Shown one piece after another: positions 1 through 5,288 of a stretch of 5,309 nt of DNA. The DNA lies in NCBI RefSeq assembly GCF_029054785.1, contig NZ_JAIDEN010000052.1, positions 1-5,309 on the forward strand, in the 5' to 3' direction. This DNA comes from Duncaniella sp. GTDB taxonomy: Bacteria; Bacteroidota; Bacteroidia; Bacteroidales; Muribaculaceae. The position numbers and the translations under genes are program-made. The notes under the pieces were generated by a model. That model was not told the DNA's origin, searched no databases, and saw only the letters and a list, made by a program, of their open reading frames with translations. Numbering within the stretch: position 1 is the stretch's first letter; the number at the start of each line of letters is the position of its first letter.

Positions 1-31
1 CTCCAAAACCCCTCCCCCGACCGGTATCAAG

Positions 32-57
32 GCCAAAGCGATGCGGTCTGCTTTGGC
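32..57 (+). terminator. Terminator-like hairpin of an upstream gene
   Basis: Positions 32-39 (GCCAAAGC) and 50-57 (GCTTTGGC) are perfect 8-bp inverted repeats around a 10-nt loop. A G-T wobble can extend the stem by one pair (31/58). The following bases (TGTTTGATG) are only mildly T-rich, so this is not a textbook intrinsic terminator. Its place just before a promoter (85-116) fits the end of a transcription unit whose gene lies before the window. Either strand could use the stem, but the T-richer flank is on +. Confidence 0.4.
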
Positions 58-84
58 TGTTTGATGTGGGGCGGCGGGACAAAG

Positions 85-116
85 ATTGCTTATGTTGGGG
101 ATTTTGATTACTTTTG
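85..116 (+). promoter_or_regulatory. Bacteroidota-type sigma promoter for the lipoprotein-peptidase operon
   Basis: TACTTTTG at 109-116 matches the Bacteroidota -7 consensus TAnnTTTG exactly. ATTG at 85-88 serves as the -33 element (consensus TTTG or TTG). The gap between them is 20 nt (89-108), within the usual 19-21. Transcription should begin near position 123, giving a leader of about 185 nt before the start codon at 308. The consensus is established knowledge; the assignment rests on sequence match and spacing only. Confidence 0.7.
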
Positions 117-122
117 TAAAAA

Positions 123-307
123 TTTAAATTGGGTTTGTAGTGGCCGATGGTTTGCAATGGCCGGTGCAACCCCATGTTATGATTGTCAATTCTTTTCAGG
201 AGCTGACGCACAAATCACGGCTTTCAGACGTTTACAGCGTAAAAGGCCACCGGTCTCTCCGGAGATCTTGTGTCAGCCGGATTAAAATCAAAAAAAACTC
301 GTAAATC
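123..307 (+). promoter_or_regulatory. Long, potentially structured 5' leader of the lipoprotein mRNA
   Basis: No credible gene lies between the predicted transcription start and the ATG at 308, but the leader can fold extensively. One hairpin pairs 149-156 with 165-171, with a single bulged T. A second element has a closing stem 202-207/272-277 (GCTGAC/GTCAGC) that continues, after a 2-nt bulge, as 210-213/268-271 (ACAA/TTGT). Inside it are a bulged hairpin at 219-248 and a CCGG-TCTCT-CCGG hairpin at 250-262, making a three-way junction. The last 25 or so bases before the ATG are A-rich and unpaired, as expected for ribosome loading in this phylum. I recognise no known riboswitch class. The folds were read by eye without energy calculation, so regulation is only a possibility. 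Confidence 0.35.
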
Positions 308-1195
308 ATGAAATCAGTTTCATTAATCACAACCGCTCTCACTGCCACTCTGCTGATGGCCGGTTGCAACACGTTCAAAAAAAGCGGCACTACCGTGACA
401 AGCGAAAACGCAAATGTAAAGACAACTGCTGTCAGCCAGCAGCCTGAATCGGCTTATGACGAAGCCCAGATCAAACCGTTGCTCGGCAGCTGGTCTGTCA
501 CCACCATCAACGGCGAGGATGTCAAGGTCAACGGCGAAAACCACCCGGCTCTGACTTTCAAGGAAATTCCCGATGCAAAGACCGCTATTCTCGTGATCGG
601 TTTCAACGGCTGCAACTATCTCAACGGCTCGTGGATCGTCAAGGACAAGAAGCTGAATCCCAACGGGGAATTCATATCTTCGCTCCGCGCATGCCCCGAT
701 GCTCCCTATGAATATACTTTCAACCAGGCTCTCGGCGATGTTGCCTCTTACAGCGTCATCGACAACAATTCCATTGCCCTCAACTCTGAGTCGGGCCGCA
801 CGCTGATGACTCTGCGCAAGCGCAACCTCTCGTTCCTCAACGGCGCATGGCAGGTGACCACCATCAAGGGTACTCCTGTCCCCGCATCGACAGCGATCAA
901 GGTTATCATCGACGTAGATGAATGCAAGATCCACGGCAATGCCGGCTGCAACATACTCAACGGCACCGTGGTTGTCAATCTCGACAAGGGCGACGGCATC
1001 GAGTTCAAGGATCTGGCCACAACCCGCATGACCTGCCCCGACATCGCTACCGAGCAGTCGTTCCTCCTTGCCCTCGAAGAAGTGGCTACCTGTGTGGAAG
1101 GTGCTTCGGCTGATCAGGCGATAATGAAGAACGCCGCCGGAATGCAGATGCTGACCCTCATCAGAATCTCTCCCGACCAGCTTAACGAAGAATGA
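308..1195 (+). CDS. Lipoprotein with two META domains (HslJ-like)
   Basis: A secreted lipoprotein of 295 residues. Residues 1-20 form a type II signal peptide: a basic start (MK), a hydrophobic stretch, and the lipobox LMAGC with acylated Cys20. A polar linker (about 21-55) leads to two META domains, about 57-170 and 176-287. The copies share signature motifs: W-x-V-T-T-I-x-G (62-69; 181-188), a GCN-x-LNG segment (101-107; 213-219), and CPD after a short Arg-containing stretch (129-131; 243-245). The paired cysteines Cys102/Cys129 and Cys214/Cys243 are typical of the family. META domains occur in E. coli HslJ, an outer-membrane-associated heat-shock protein linked to novobiocin resistance; their biochemical role is unclear. 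No acidic surface-export signal follows Cys20 (next residues NTFKK), so a periplasm-facing location is more likely than the cell surface. A strong promoter and long leader precede it, and its stop overlaps the next start. Family confident, function unknown. Confidence 0.85.
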   Translation: MKSVSLITTALTATLLMAGCNTFKKSGTTVTSENANVKTTAVSQQPESAYDEAQIKPLLGSWSVTTINGEDVKVNGENHPALTFKEIPDAKTAILVIGFNGCNYLNGSWIVKDKKLNPNGEFISSLRACPDAPYEYTFNQALGDVASYSVIDNNSIALNSESGRTLMTLRKRNLSFLNGAWQVTTIKGTPVPASTAIKVIIDVDECKIHGNAGCNILNGTVVVNLDKGDGIEFKDLATTRMTCPDIATEQSFLLALEEVATCVEGASADQAIMKNAAGMQMLTLIRISPDQLNEE

Positions 1196-2385
1196 TGAAT
1201 CCGATAGATCTCACCCGTCTGCGGCTCCTCAGCCATGAGGAATCGCAGACGCGCCTTGATAAAATCAGGGCCATGATGGCCGCCGACAATCTCCGGGCCA
1301 TACTCATTTCCGACAATGCCAACAAATATTATGTGACAGGCCGCGTCTTTGCAGGCTATGTCTATATTCCCCTGGAAGGTCCGGTGATGTACTTCGTGCG
1401 CCGCCCTGTGGAACTTGAAGGTGACGGCGTTGTCTACATCCGCAAGCCGGAAGAGATCGCCGCCTCCGTCGGGCTGAACGTTCCGGAGTCGATAGGGCTT
1501 GAGCTTGATGTGACCCCTTACTCCACCGCCATGCGTCTGAAGAGCATTTTCCCGCAGAGCGAGCTGAAAAACGCGTCGGCTGTCATGCGCCGGGCACGTG
1601 CGGTGAAAACCTCTGCTGAGATAGAGATGATACGCCGCTCAGGCGTCAAACATGTCCATGTCTACGGCCGCATCCCCCATCTCTATCAGCCGGGGATGAA
1701 CGATCTCGAACTTCAGGTTGAGATCGAGAAACTGAGCCGTCTGGAGGGCTGTCTGGGCCAGTTCCGCATCAGCGGCGACTCGATGGAACTCTACATGGGC
1801 AACGTCCTTGTAGGCGACAATGCCGACTTCCCTTCGCCCTATGACTTCGCTATGGGTGGCCAGGGCCTGGATCCGTCGCTGCCGGTGGGCGCCAACGGCA
1901 ACTCGATAAAGCCGGGCGACACGGTGATGGTAGACATGAACGGCAATTTCGACGGTTATATGACCGACATGACCCGCGTGTTCGCGCTTGGCGAGATCTC
2001 CGAACTGGCTGTCAAGGCCCATCAGTGCTCGATCGACATCCACCGCGAGCTGTGCCGGATGATGCGTCCGGGCGCGGAGGCGAAAGCTCTCTATGCCAAG
2101 GCTGAAGAGATGGTCAGGGAGCGCGGTCTGCACCCCTACTTCATGGGCCACCGCCAACACGCCGGCTTCATCGGCCACGGTATCGGCATCGAGATCAACG
2201 AACTGCCGGTCATAGCCCCCCGCACCCGCGACATCATAGCCGCCGGCAACGTGATCGCTCTCGAACCGAAATTCGTGATCCCCGGCTGCGGTGCCGTGGG
2301 CATCGAGAACACCTATGCCGTCTATGACGACCATGTCGAATGCCTGACCCCTGCGCCTGAGGAGATTTCCTACTTTGATGTCTGA
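1192..2385 (+). CDS. M24-family metallopeptidase (Xaa-Pro aminopeptidase/dipeptidase type)
   Basis: A cytoplasmic pita-bread-fold peptidase of 397 residues, likely cleaving an N-terminal residue before proline, or an Xaa-Pro dipeptide. Residues about 15-135 form the creatinase-like N-terminal domain; about 145-385 form the catalytic domain. All five expected metal ligands are present: Asp248 in VDMNG, Asp259 in TDMTR, His329 in GHGIG, Glu358 in LEPKF and Glu372 in GIENTY. His323, upstream of GHGIG, matches the conserved substrate-binding histidine. There is no signal peptide. The ATG at 1192 overlaps the lipoprotein stop by 4 bases (ATGA). A second ATG at 1195 would give a one-base overlap and an almost identical protein. 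Either start suggests translational coupling. Motifs do not separate aminopeptidase P from prolidase or from divergent M24 members, so I give no symbol. The link to the META lipoprotein is positional only. Confidence 0.9.
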   Translation: MMNPIDLTRLRLLSHEESQTRLDKIRAMMAADNLRAILISDNANKYYVTGRVFAGYVYIPLEGPVMYFVRRPVELEGDGVVYIRKPEEIAASVGLNVPESIGLELDVTPYSTAMRLKSIFPQSELKNASAVMRRARAVKTSAEIEMIRRSGVKHVHVYGRIPHLYQPGMNDLELQVEIEKLSRLEGCLGQFRISGDSMELYMGNVLVGDNADFPSPYDFAMGGQGLDPSLPVGANGNSIKPGDTVMVDMNGNFDGYMTDMTRVFALGEISELAVKAHQCSIDIHRELCRMMRPGAEAKALYAKAEEMVRERGLHPYFMGHRQHAGFIGHGIGIEINELPVIAPRTRDIIAAGNVIALEPKFVIPGCGAVGIENTYAVYDDHVECLTPAPEEISYFDV

Positions 2386-2434
2386 GGCCTTCCGCATGTC
2401 TCGCGTCTCAGAGCCTCAGAACTGAGACCGGTCT
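2381..2434. repeat. Overlapping inverted repeats between the peptidase and CCA-transferase genes
   Basis: Two perfect stems share this stretch. Stem A pairs 2381-2388 (TCTGAGGC, containing the peptidase stop codon) with 2413-2420 (GCCTCAGA). Stem B pairs 2405-2411 (GTCTCAG) with 2422-2428 (CTGAGAC) around a 10-nt loop. A further 10-bp palindrome, AGACCGGTCT, occupies 2425-2434. A and B interleave, and only one base (2421) would span stem A, so they should form alternatively rather than as a full pseudoknot. No T tract follows, so a classic intrinsic terminator is not supported. Attenuation, RNA processing or protein binding are all possible. Confidence 0.45.
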
Positions 2435-2480
2435 GGCGCAAGGCTCCCCATCACCCCAACTCTACCGTTAACCCCTGAAA

Positions 2481-3920
2481 ATGCAATCTTTAGAAGATAT
2501 AGTAAGCAAAATCGACACCCCTCTGTTCCACTCCATTGGCGAGGCCGCCGACTCGATCGACCGTCCCTGCTATGCGGTGGGAGGCTGTGTGCGCGATCTT
2601 TTTCTCCAGCGGCCGTCAAAGGACTTTGACTTCGTGACTGTCGGCAGCGGCATCGAACTTGCCGAGATCGTGGCCTCGCGGCTCGGTCGCGGCGCCCATC
2701 TCAACGTGTTCCGCAATTTCGGCACTGCCCAGGTCAAGCGCCACGACATCGAGCTTGAATTCGTCGGCGCCCGGCGGGAGAGCTACGACCGCAATTCGCG
2801 CAAACCGGTTGTCGAGGACGGCACTCTCGAAGAGGACCTCTCGCGGCGCGATTTCACCGTCAATGCCCTCGCCCTGAGCGTCAACCGCAACAGTTTCGGC
2901 CAGTTGGTCGATCTGTTTGACGGACTCGGCGACATGGAGCGCCGCATACTGCGCACTCCGCTCGATCCGGATGTCACCTTCAGCGACGACCCCCTGCGCA
3001 TGATGCGCGCGATCCGTTTCGCAACGCAGCTTGACTTCACCATCCTGCCCGAAACCTTCGAGGCTATCCGCCGCAACGCCGAGCGCATCCGCATCATATC
3101 GAAAGAGCGCATTGTCGACGAGCTGATGAAGATCATGCAGGCACCCAGACCGTCGGTCGGCTGGGATCTGCTGCTCAAATCCGGCCTGCTTGCAATCATT
3201 TTCCCCGAACTGGCGGCAATGAAAGGGGTCGACGTGGTCAACGGACGCGGCCACAAGGACAATTTCTACCACACGATGGCCGTTCTCGACAACGTGGCCG
3301 AGAAGAGCGATGATGTATGGCTACGCTGGGGCGCGCTGATGCACGACATCGCCAAACCCGTCACCAAACGCTGGGACGAGAAGATCGGCTGGACTTTCCA
3401 CAACCACAACTTCATCGGCGCCAAGATGGTCCCCAGGATTTTCCGCAGGATGAGACTGCCTCAGGACGCAAAGATGAAATATGTGGCCAAGATGGTAGAA
3501 CTCCACATGCGCCCCATTGCGCTTGTCGAGGACGAGGTGACAGATTCGGCTGTGCGCCGTCTGATCCATGATGCCGGTGATGACATCGAGGACCTGATGG
3601 CTCTCTGCGAGGCTGACATCACGTCGAAAAATCAGGAAAAAGTGCGCCGGATTCTCGACAACTTCGCACTGGTGCGCCAGAAGATGGTCGACCTTAACGA
3701 GCGCGACCACATCCGCAATTTCAAGCCGCCGGTTGACGGCACCGAGATCATGGAGACTTTCGGAATTTCCGGAGGCCCGGTTGTCGGTCAGATCAAAAGC
3801 GCGATCAAAAACGCGGTGCTTGACGGAGTGATCCACAACGACCATGAAGAGGCCCGTCAGCTGATGCTGCGCCTCGCCGCCGAACAGGGACTGTTTCCCG
3901 TGAACGGCAGCAGCGACTGA
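2481..3920 (+). CDS. cca: CCA tRNA nucleotidyltransferase with HD domain (class II)
   Basis: Adds or repairs the 3'-terminal CCA of tRNAs in the cytoplasm, using CTP and ATP without a nucleic-acid template. The 479 residues fit the HD-fused form common in Bacteroidota. The class II nucleotidyltransferase head covers about 15-160: GG-x-x-RD at 34-39, the metal-binding D-x-D at Asp48/Asp50, and RRDFTVNAL at 122-130. The base-selecting helix carries DDPLR at 169-173, followed by RAIRF (176-180). An HD phosphohydrolase domain (about 255-385) keeps candidate ligands His264, His288-Asp289 and Asp379, plus His307/His309. A C-terminal helical segment contains FGISGGPVVG (427-436). Poly(A) polymerase is the main alternative in this superfamily; the domain order and the neighbouring tRNA-modification genes favour CCA addition. 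The ATG at 2481 follows an A-rich stretch. No promoter consensus is visible in the 95-nt gap upstream. Confidence 0.92.
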   Translation: MQSLEDIVSKIDTPLFHSIGEAADSIDRPCYAVGGCVRDLFLQRPSKDFDFVTVGSGIELAEIVASRLGRGAHLNVFRNFGTAQVKRHDIELEFVGARRESYDRNSRKPVVEDGTLEEDLSRRDFTVNALALSVNRNSFGQLVDLFDGLGDMERRILRTPLDPDVTFSDDPLRMMRAIRFATQLDFTILPETFEAIRRNAERIRIISKERIVDELMKIMQAPRPSVGWDLLLKSGLLAIIFPELAAMKGVDVVNGRGHKDNFYHTMAVLDNVAEKSDDVWLRWGALMHDIAKPVTKRWDEKIGWTFHNHNFIGAKMVPRIFRRMRLPQDAKMKYVAKMVELHMRPIALVEDEVTDSAVRRLIHDAGDDIEDLMALCEADITSKNQEKVRRILDNFALVRQKMVDLNERDHIRNFKPPVDGTEIMETFGISGGPVVGQIKSAIKNAVLDGVIHNDHEEARQLMLRLAAEQGLFPVNGSSD

Positions 3921-3959
3921 ACGGGAAAAATCATACAGACCGGATAAAAAACAGCATAC

Positions 3960-3982
3960 CTAAAGCATATATCTAAAGCATA
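3960..3982 (+). repeat. 10-bp direct repeat just upstream of queD
   Basis: CTAAAGCATA occurs at 3960-3969 and again at 3973-3982, 13 bp apart start to start, ending five bases before the queD ATG. Between cca and queD the 67-nt gap is strongly A/T-rich, unlike the flanking coding DNA. It contains no TAnnTTTG promoter motif. The repeat could arise from local duplication, or serve as a binding site or translation-initiation context. Confidence 0.5.
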
Positions 3983-3987
3983 AATAT

Positions 3988-4335
3988 ATGTACTACATAA
4001 CCAAGCGGTTCGAACTGGCGGGCTGTCACCGCCTCGAACTTTCATATGAAAGCAAATGCAGCCGTCTCCACGGCCACAACTGGATTGTAACCGTCCACTG
4101 CCGTGCGCGCCAACTCAACGCCGACGGGATGGTGGCCGATTTCAGCCACATCAAGGAGCGCATCACGGCCTATCTCGACCACGGCAATTTCAACGAGCTT
4201 CTCCCCTTCAACCCGACCGCCGAGAACATCGCCCGCTGGATCTGCGAACAGATCCCCCACTGCTACCGCGTCGACGTGCAGGAGAGCGAGGGCAACGTGG
4301 CAAGCTATGAGACCGACGGACCGGAAGAGGCCTGA
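3988..4335 (+). CDS. queD: 6-carboxy-5,6,7,8-tetrahydropterin synthase QueD
   Basis: Converts 7,8-dihydroneopterin triphosphate to 6-carboxytetrahydropterin, the second step of the 7-deazaguanine (queuosine precursor) pathway after GTP cyclohydrolase. The 115 residues are near the family's usual 115-125. Zinc ligands are His14 (in CHRL) and His28/His30 (LHGHNW). Catalytic Cys24 lies in the C-x3-HGH motif that marks QueD within the PTPS family. Asp64-His65 (LDHGN) complete the catalytic group, and NPTAEN (75-80) and Glu99 (VQES) fit the substrate-binding and pterin-anchoring positions. It follows cca by 67 nt and precedes queE by 36 nt, its direct pathway partner. The single Cys before the HGH motif and the queE partner argue against a eukaryotic-type pyruvoyltetrahydropterin synthase. 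The ATG at 3988 is preceded by an A/T-rich stretch without Shine-Dalgarno. Confidence 0.95.
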   Translation: MYYITKRFELAGCHRLELSYESKCSRLHGHNWIVTVHCRARQLNADGMVADFSHIKERITAYLDHGNFNELLPFNPTAENIARWICEQIPHCYRVDVQESEGNVASYETDGPEEA

Positions 4336-4371
4336 GCAACTGTCTGACACCACACAAAATAACCCATACCG

Positions 4372-4953
4372 ATGAGCTACCGCATCAACGAGATCTTCTA
4401 TTCGCTTCAGGGCGAGGGCTACTTCACAGGCACCCCTGCGGTGTTTCTGCGCATGAGCGGCTGCAATCTGAAATGCCCTTTCTGCGACACTGCCCATGAG
4501 GACTACACCGAAATGACACCCTTGCAGATCGCCGAGGCCCTCCGCACCTATCCGACACGCCACATAGTCATCACCGGAGGCGAACCGTCGCTCCAGCTGG
4601 ACCAGATGCTGGTTGATCTGCTCCACGACGATGGGTGGTTCATACAGATCGAGACCAACGGCACCAACCGTCTCCCCGAAGGGATCGACTGGGTGACCTG
4701 TTCGCCCAAACCGGGTCCGACTGGAGAAATTTCGGTCAGCCTGCGCCACATCGACGAGCTTAAAGTTGTCTACGAAGGTCAGGATGTCGAAGCCATAGCC
4801 AACTCGCTCCCGGCCATGCACTACTTCCTCCAGCCGTGCAGTTCACCGCGCTACGCCGGAGGCTCCAACACCGCCGAAACCGTCAGCTACATCCTCGCCA
4901 ACCCACACTGGCGCCTCTCCCTTCAGACCCACAAACTGATCGACATACAGTAA
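4372..4953 (+). CDS. queE: 7-carboxy-7-deazaguanine synthase QueE (radical SAM)
   Basis: Rearranges 6-carboxytetrahydropterin, the QueD product, into 7-carboxy-7-deazaguanine, using S-adenosylmethionine, a [4Fe-4S] cluster and Mg2+. At 193 residues it is a compact member; E. coli QueE is about 223. SLQGEG (11-16) is the characteristic QueE N-terminal motif. Cys31, Cys35 and Cys38 form the canonical C-x3-C-x2-C cluster site. TGGEP (68-72) is the SAM-binding GGE motif, ETNGT (94-98) and SPKP (111-114) are further family motifs, and the protein ends with LSLQTHK (182-188) and a short tail. The ATG at 4372 lies 36 nt after queD, so the two are very likely cotranscribed. QueC, QueF and later queuosine enzymes are not in the window. 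Very confident of family and reaction. Confidence 0.96.
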   Translation: MSYRINEIFYSLQGEGYFTGTPAVFLRMSGCNLKCPFCDTAHEDYTEMTPLQIAEALRTYPTRHIVITGGEPSLQLDQMLVDLLHDDGWFIQIETNGTNRLPEGIDWVTCSPKPGPTGEISVSLRHIDELKVVYEGQDVEAIANSLPAMHYFLQPCSSPRYAGGSNTAETVSYILANPHWRLSLQTHKLIDIQ

Positions 4954-4992
4954 TCCATTGTAAGGAAGCCGATAGGGCCGCCAGTACAAGGA

Positions 4993-5011
4993 TGTAATAT
5001 AACCGATTACA
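4993..5011. repeat. Inverted repeat TGTAAT-N7-ATTACA
   Basis: TGTAAT at 4993-4998 and ATTACA at 5006-5011 are exact 6-bp inverted half-sites separated by 7 bp. The second arm also overlaps TTACAAT (5007-5013), which is complementary to ATTGTAA at 4957-4963, just after the queE stop. Spacing and AT-rich arms resemble a dimeric repressor site, but no promoter lies next to it, so a mere weak hairpin is equally possible. Confidence 0.35.
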
Positions 5012-5026
5012 ATCAACCTTGGTAGG

Positions 5027-5044
5027 GACGCTTTTCAAAGCGTC
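5027..5044. repeat. Compact palindromic hairpin GACGCTT-TTCA-AAGCGTC
   Basis: Positions 5027-5033 and 5038-5044 pair perfectly over 7 bp around a TTCA tetraloop, preceded by GGTAG. Only two T residues follow, so intrinsic termination is weakly supported, although it is the nearest strong hairpin after queE. A short palindrome with a TAGGGACGC-like arm suggests a REP-type dispersed intergenic element; that is inference from its form. Confidence 0.45.
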
Positions 5045-5068
5045 TTCCGTCAGGCTGGCCATCCCTCA

Positions 5069-5129
5069 AGCATCAGGCAGGCCGCGTCAGCGCCTGATTT
5101 CAAACAGCATCAGGCAGGCCGCGTCAGCG
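5069..5129. repeat. 24-bp exact direct repeat, two copies, period 37
   Basis: The two 24-bp copies at 5069-5092 and 5106-5129 are identical; each begins AGCATCAGG and ends GCGTCAGCG. A degenerate core (TCAGGCTGGCC, 5050-5060) differs from the repeat core TCAGGCAGGCC by one base, and TCAGGCC recurs at 5141-5147. The first copy extends into a hairpin, ATCAGGC at 5072-5078 with GCCTGAT at 5092-5098, followed by TTTC; the second copy lacks the 3' arm. Two uneven copies and no spacer regularity argue against CRISPR. Confidence 0.75.
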
Positions 5130-5153
5130 GTCGGGAGAATTCAGGCCACTGCA

Positions 5154-5247
5154 AGGGCGCCGTAGGTGTCCGCAGCTGTGGTAAAAAATCACCCACCCGA
5201 AACAGAGCGCCGTAGGTGCGAAACCGGGGAAATTTTTCACCCGCTCC
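5154..5247. repeat. Degenerate tandem repeat with GCGCCGTAGGTG core, about 50-bp unit
   Basis: The 12-mer GCGCCGTAGGTG is exact at 5157-5168 and 5207-5218; with one mismatch, the match extends to 15 bp (5154-5168, 5204-5218). Each core is followed about 30 bases later by an A/T run and TCACCC (5189-5194 and 5237-5242) and then a C-rich end. This gives two diverged units of about 50 bp. I do not recognise a named element. On the minus strand it reads as an ordered series of CACCTACGGCGC blocks. Confidence 0.6.
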
Positions 5248-5280
5248 GCATTATCGCACTTATCCGGGCTTTTGAGCTTG

Positions 5281-5288
5281 TATCTTTG
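5281..5288 (+). promoter_or_regulatory. Promoter -7 element for a gene beyond the window
   Basis: TATCTTTG at 5281-5288 matches the Bacteroidota -7 consensus TAnnTTTG exactly, and the AT-rich bases after it suit a transcription start near 5295. No good -33 TTG lies 19-21 nt upstream; the TTTG at 5271-5274 is too close to serve. No start codon is seen before the window ends at 5309, so the controlled gene is not visible. Confidence 0.6.

Larger units (their letters stand above)
4954..5270. other. Gene-free intergenic region rich in short repeats
   Basis: No credible coding sequence is visible on either strand between the queE stop and the terminal promoter. The region holds an inverted pair (TGTAAT/ATTACA), a compact GC-rich hairpin, a 24-bp direct repeat with a degenerate third copy, and a second degenerate repeat unit of about 50 bp, each listed separately. 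No tRNA cloverleaf was seen. It has the look of a chromosomal intergenic repeat region rather than a decayed gene. Confidence 0.6.

Noticed and set aside
61..285. A 74-codon open frame upstream of the lipoprotein gene
   Set aside because: It starts upstream of the predicted transcription start (about 123) and runs through the promoter and the foldable leader. Its composition resembles no protein family I know, and it has no credible start context.
323..934. Long open frame on the minus strand inside the lipoprotein gene
   Set aside because: It is antisense to a gene with a clear lipobox and duplicated META motifs. Its translation lacks recognisable domains; such frames are common opposite GC-rich codons.
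2370..2380. Promoter at TACTTTG near the peptidase stop for cca
   Set aside because: It is one base short of TAnnTTTG and sits inside coding sequence.
1639..2397. 252-codon minus-strand frame opposite the peptidase
   Set aside because: The + strand carries all five M24 metal ligands. The antisense product is rich in low-complexity Asp, His and Val with no motif.
3921..3960. preQ1-I riboswitch before queD
   Set aside because: Only the A-rich tail is similar. At most a 3-bp stem (3922-3924/3940-3942) can form, and the C-rich aptamer loop and the CUA tail pairing are absent, so it is not called as a feature.
4042..4821. 259-codon minus-strand frame opposite queD and queE
   Set aside because: It crosses two complete, well-conserved genes and the gap between them, and shows no domain of its own.
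5027..5050. Intrinsic terminator of the queE transcript
   Set aside because: The stem is good, but only two T residues directly follow it (TCTTCCGT), so a repeat-element call is safer.
5069..5129. CRISPR array
   Set aside because: Only two exact copies with a 13-bp gap, no regular spacers and no cas genes nearby.
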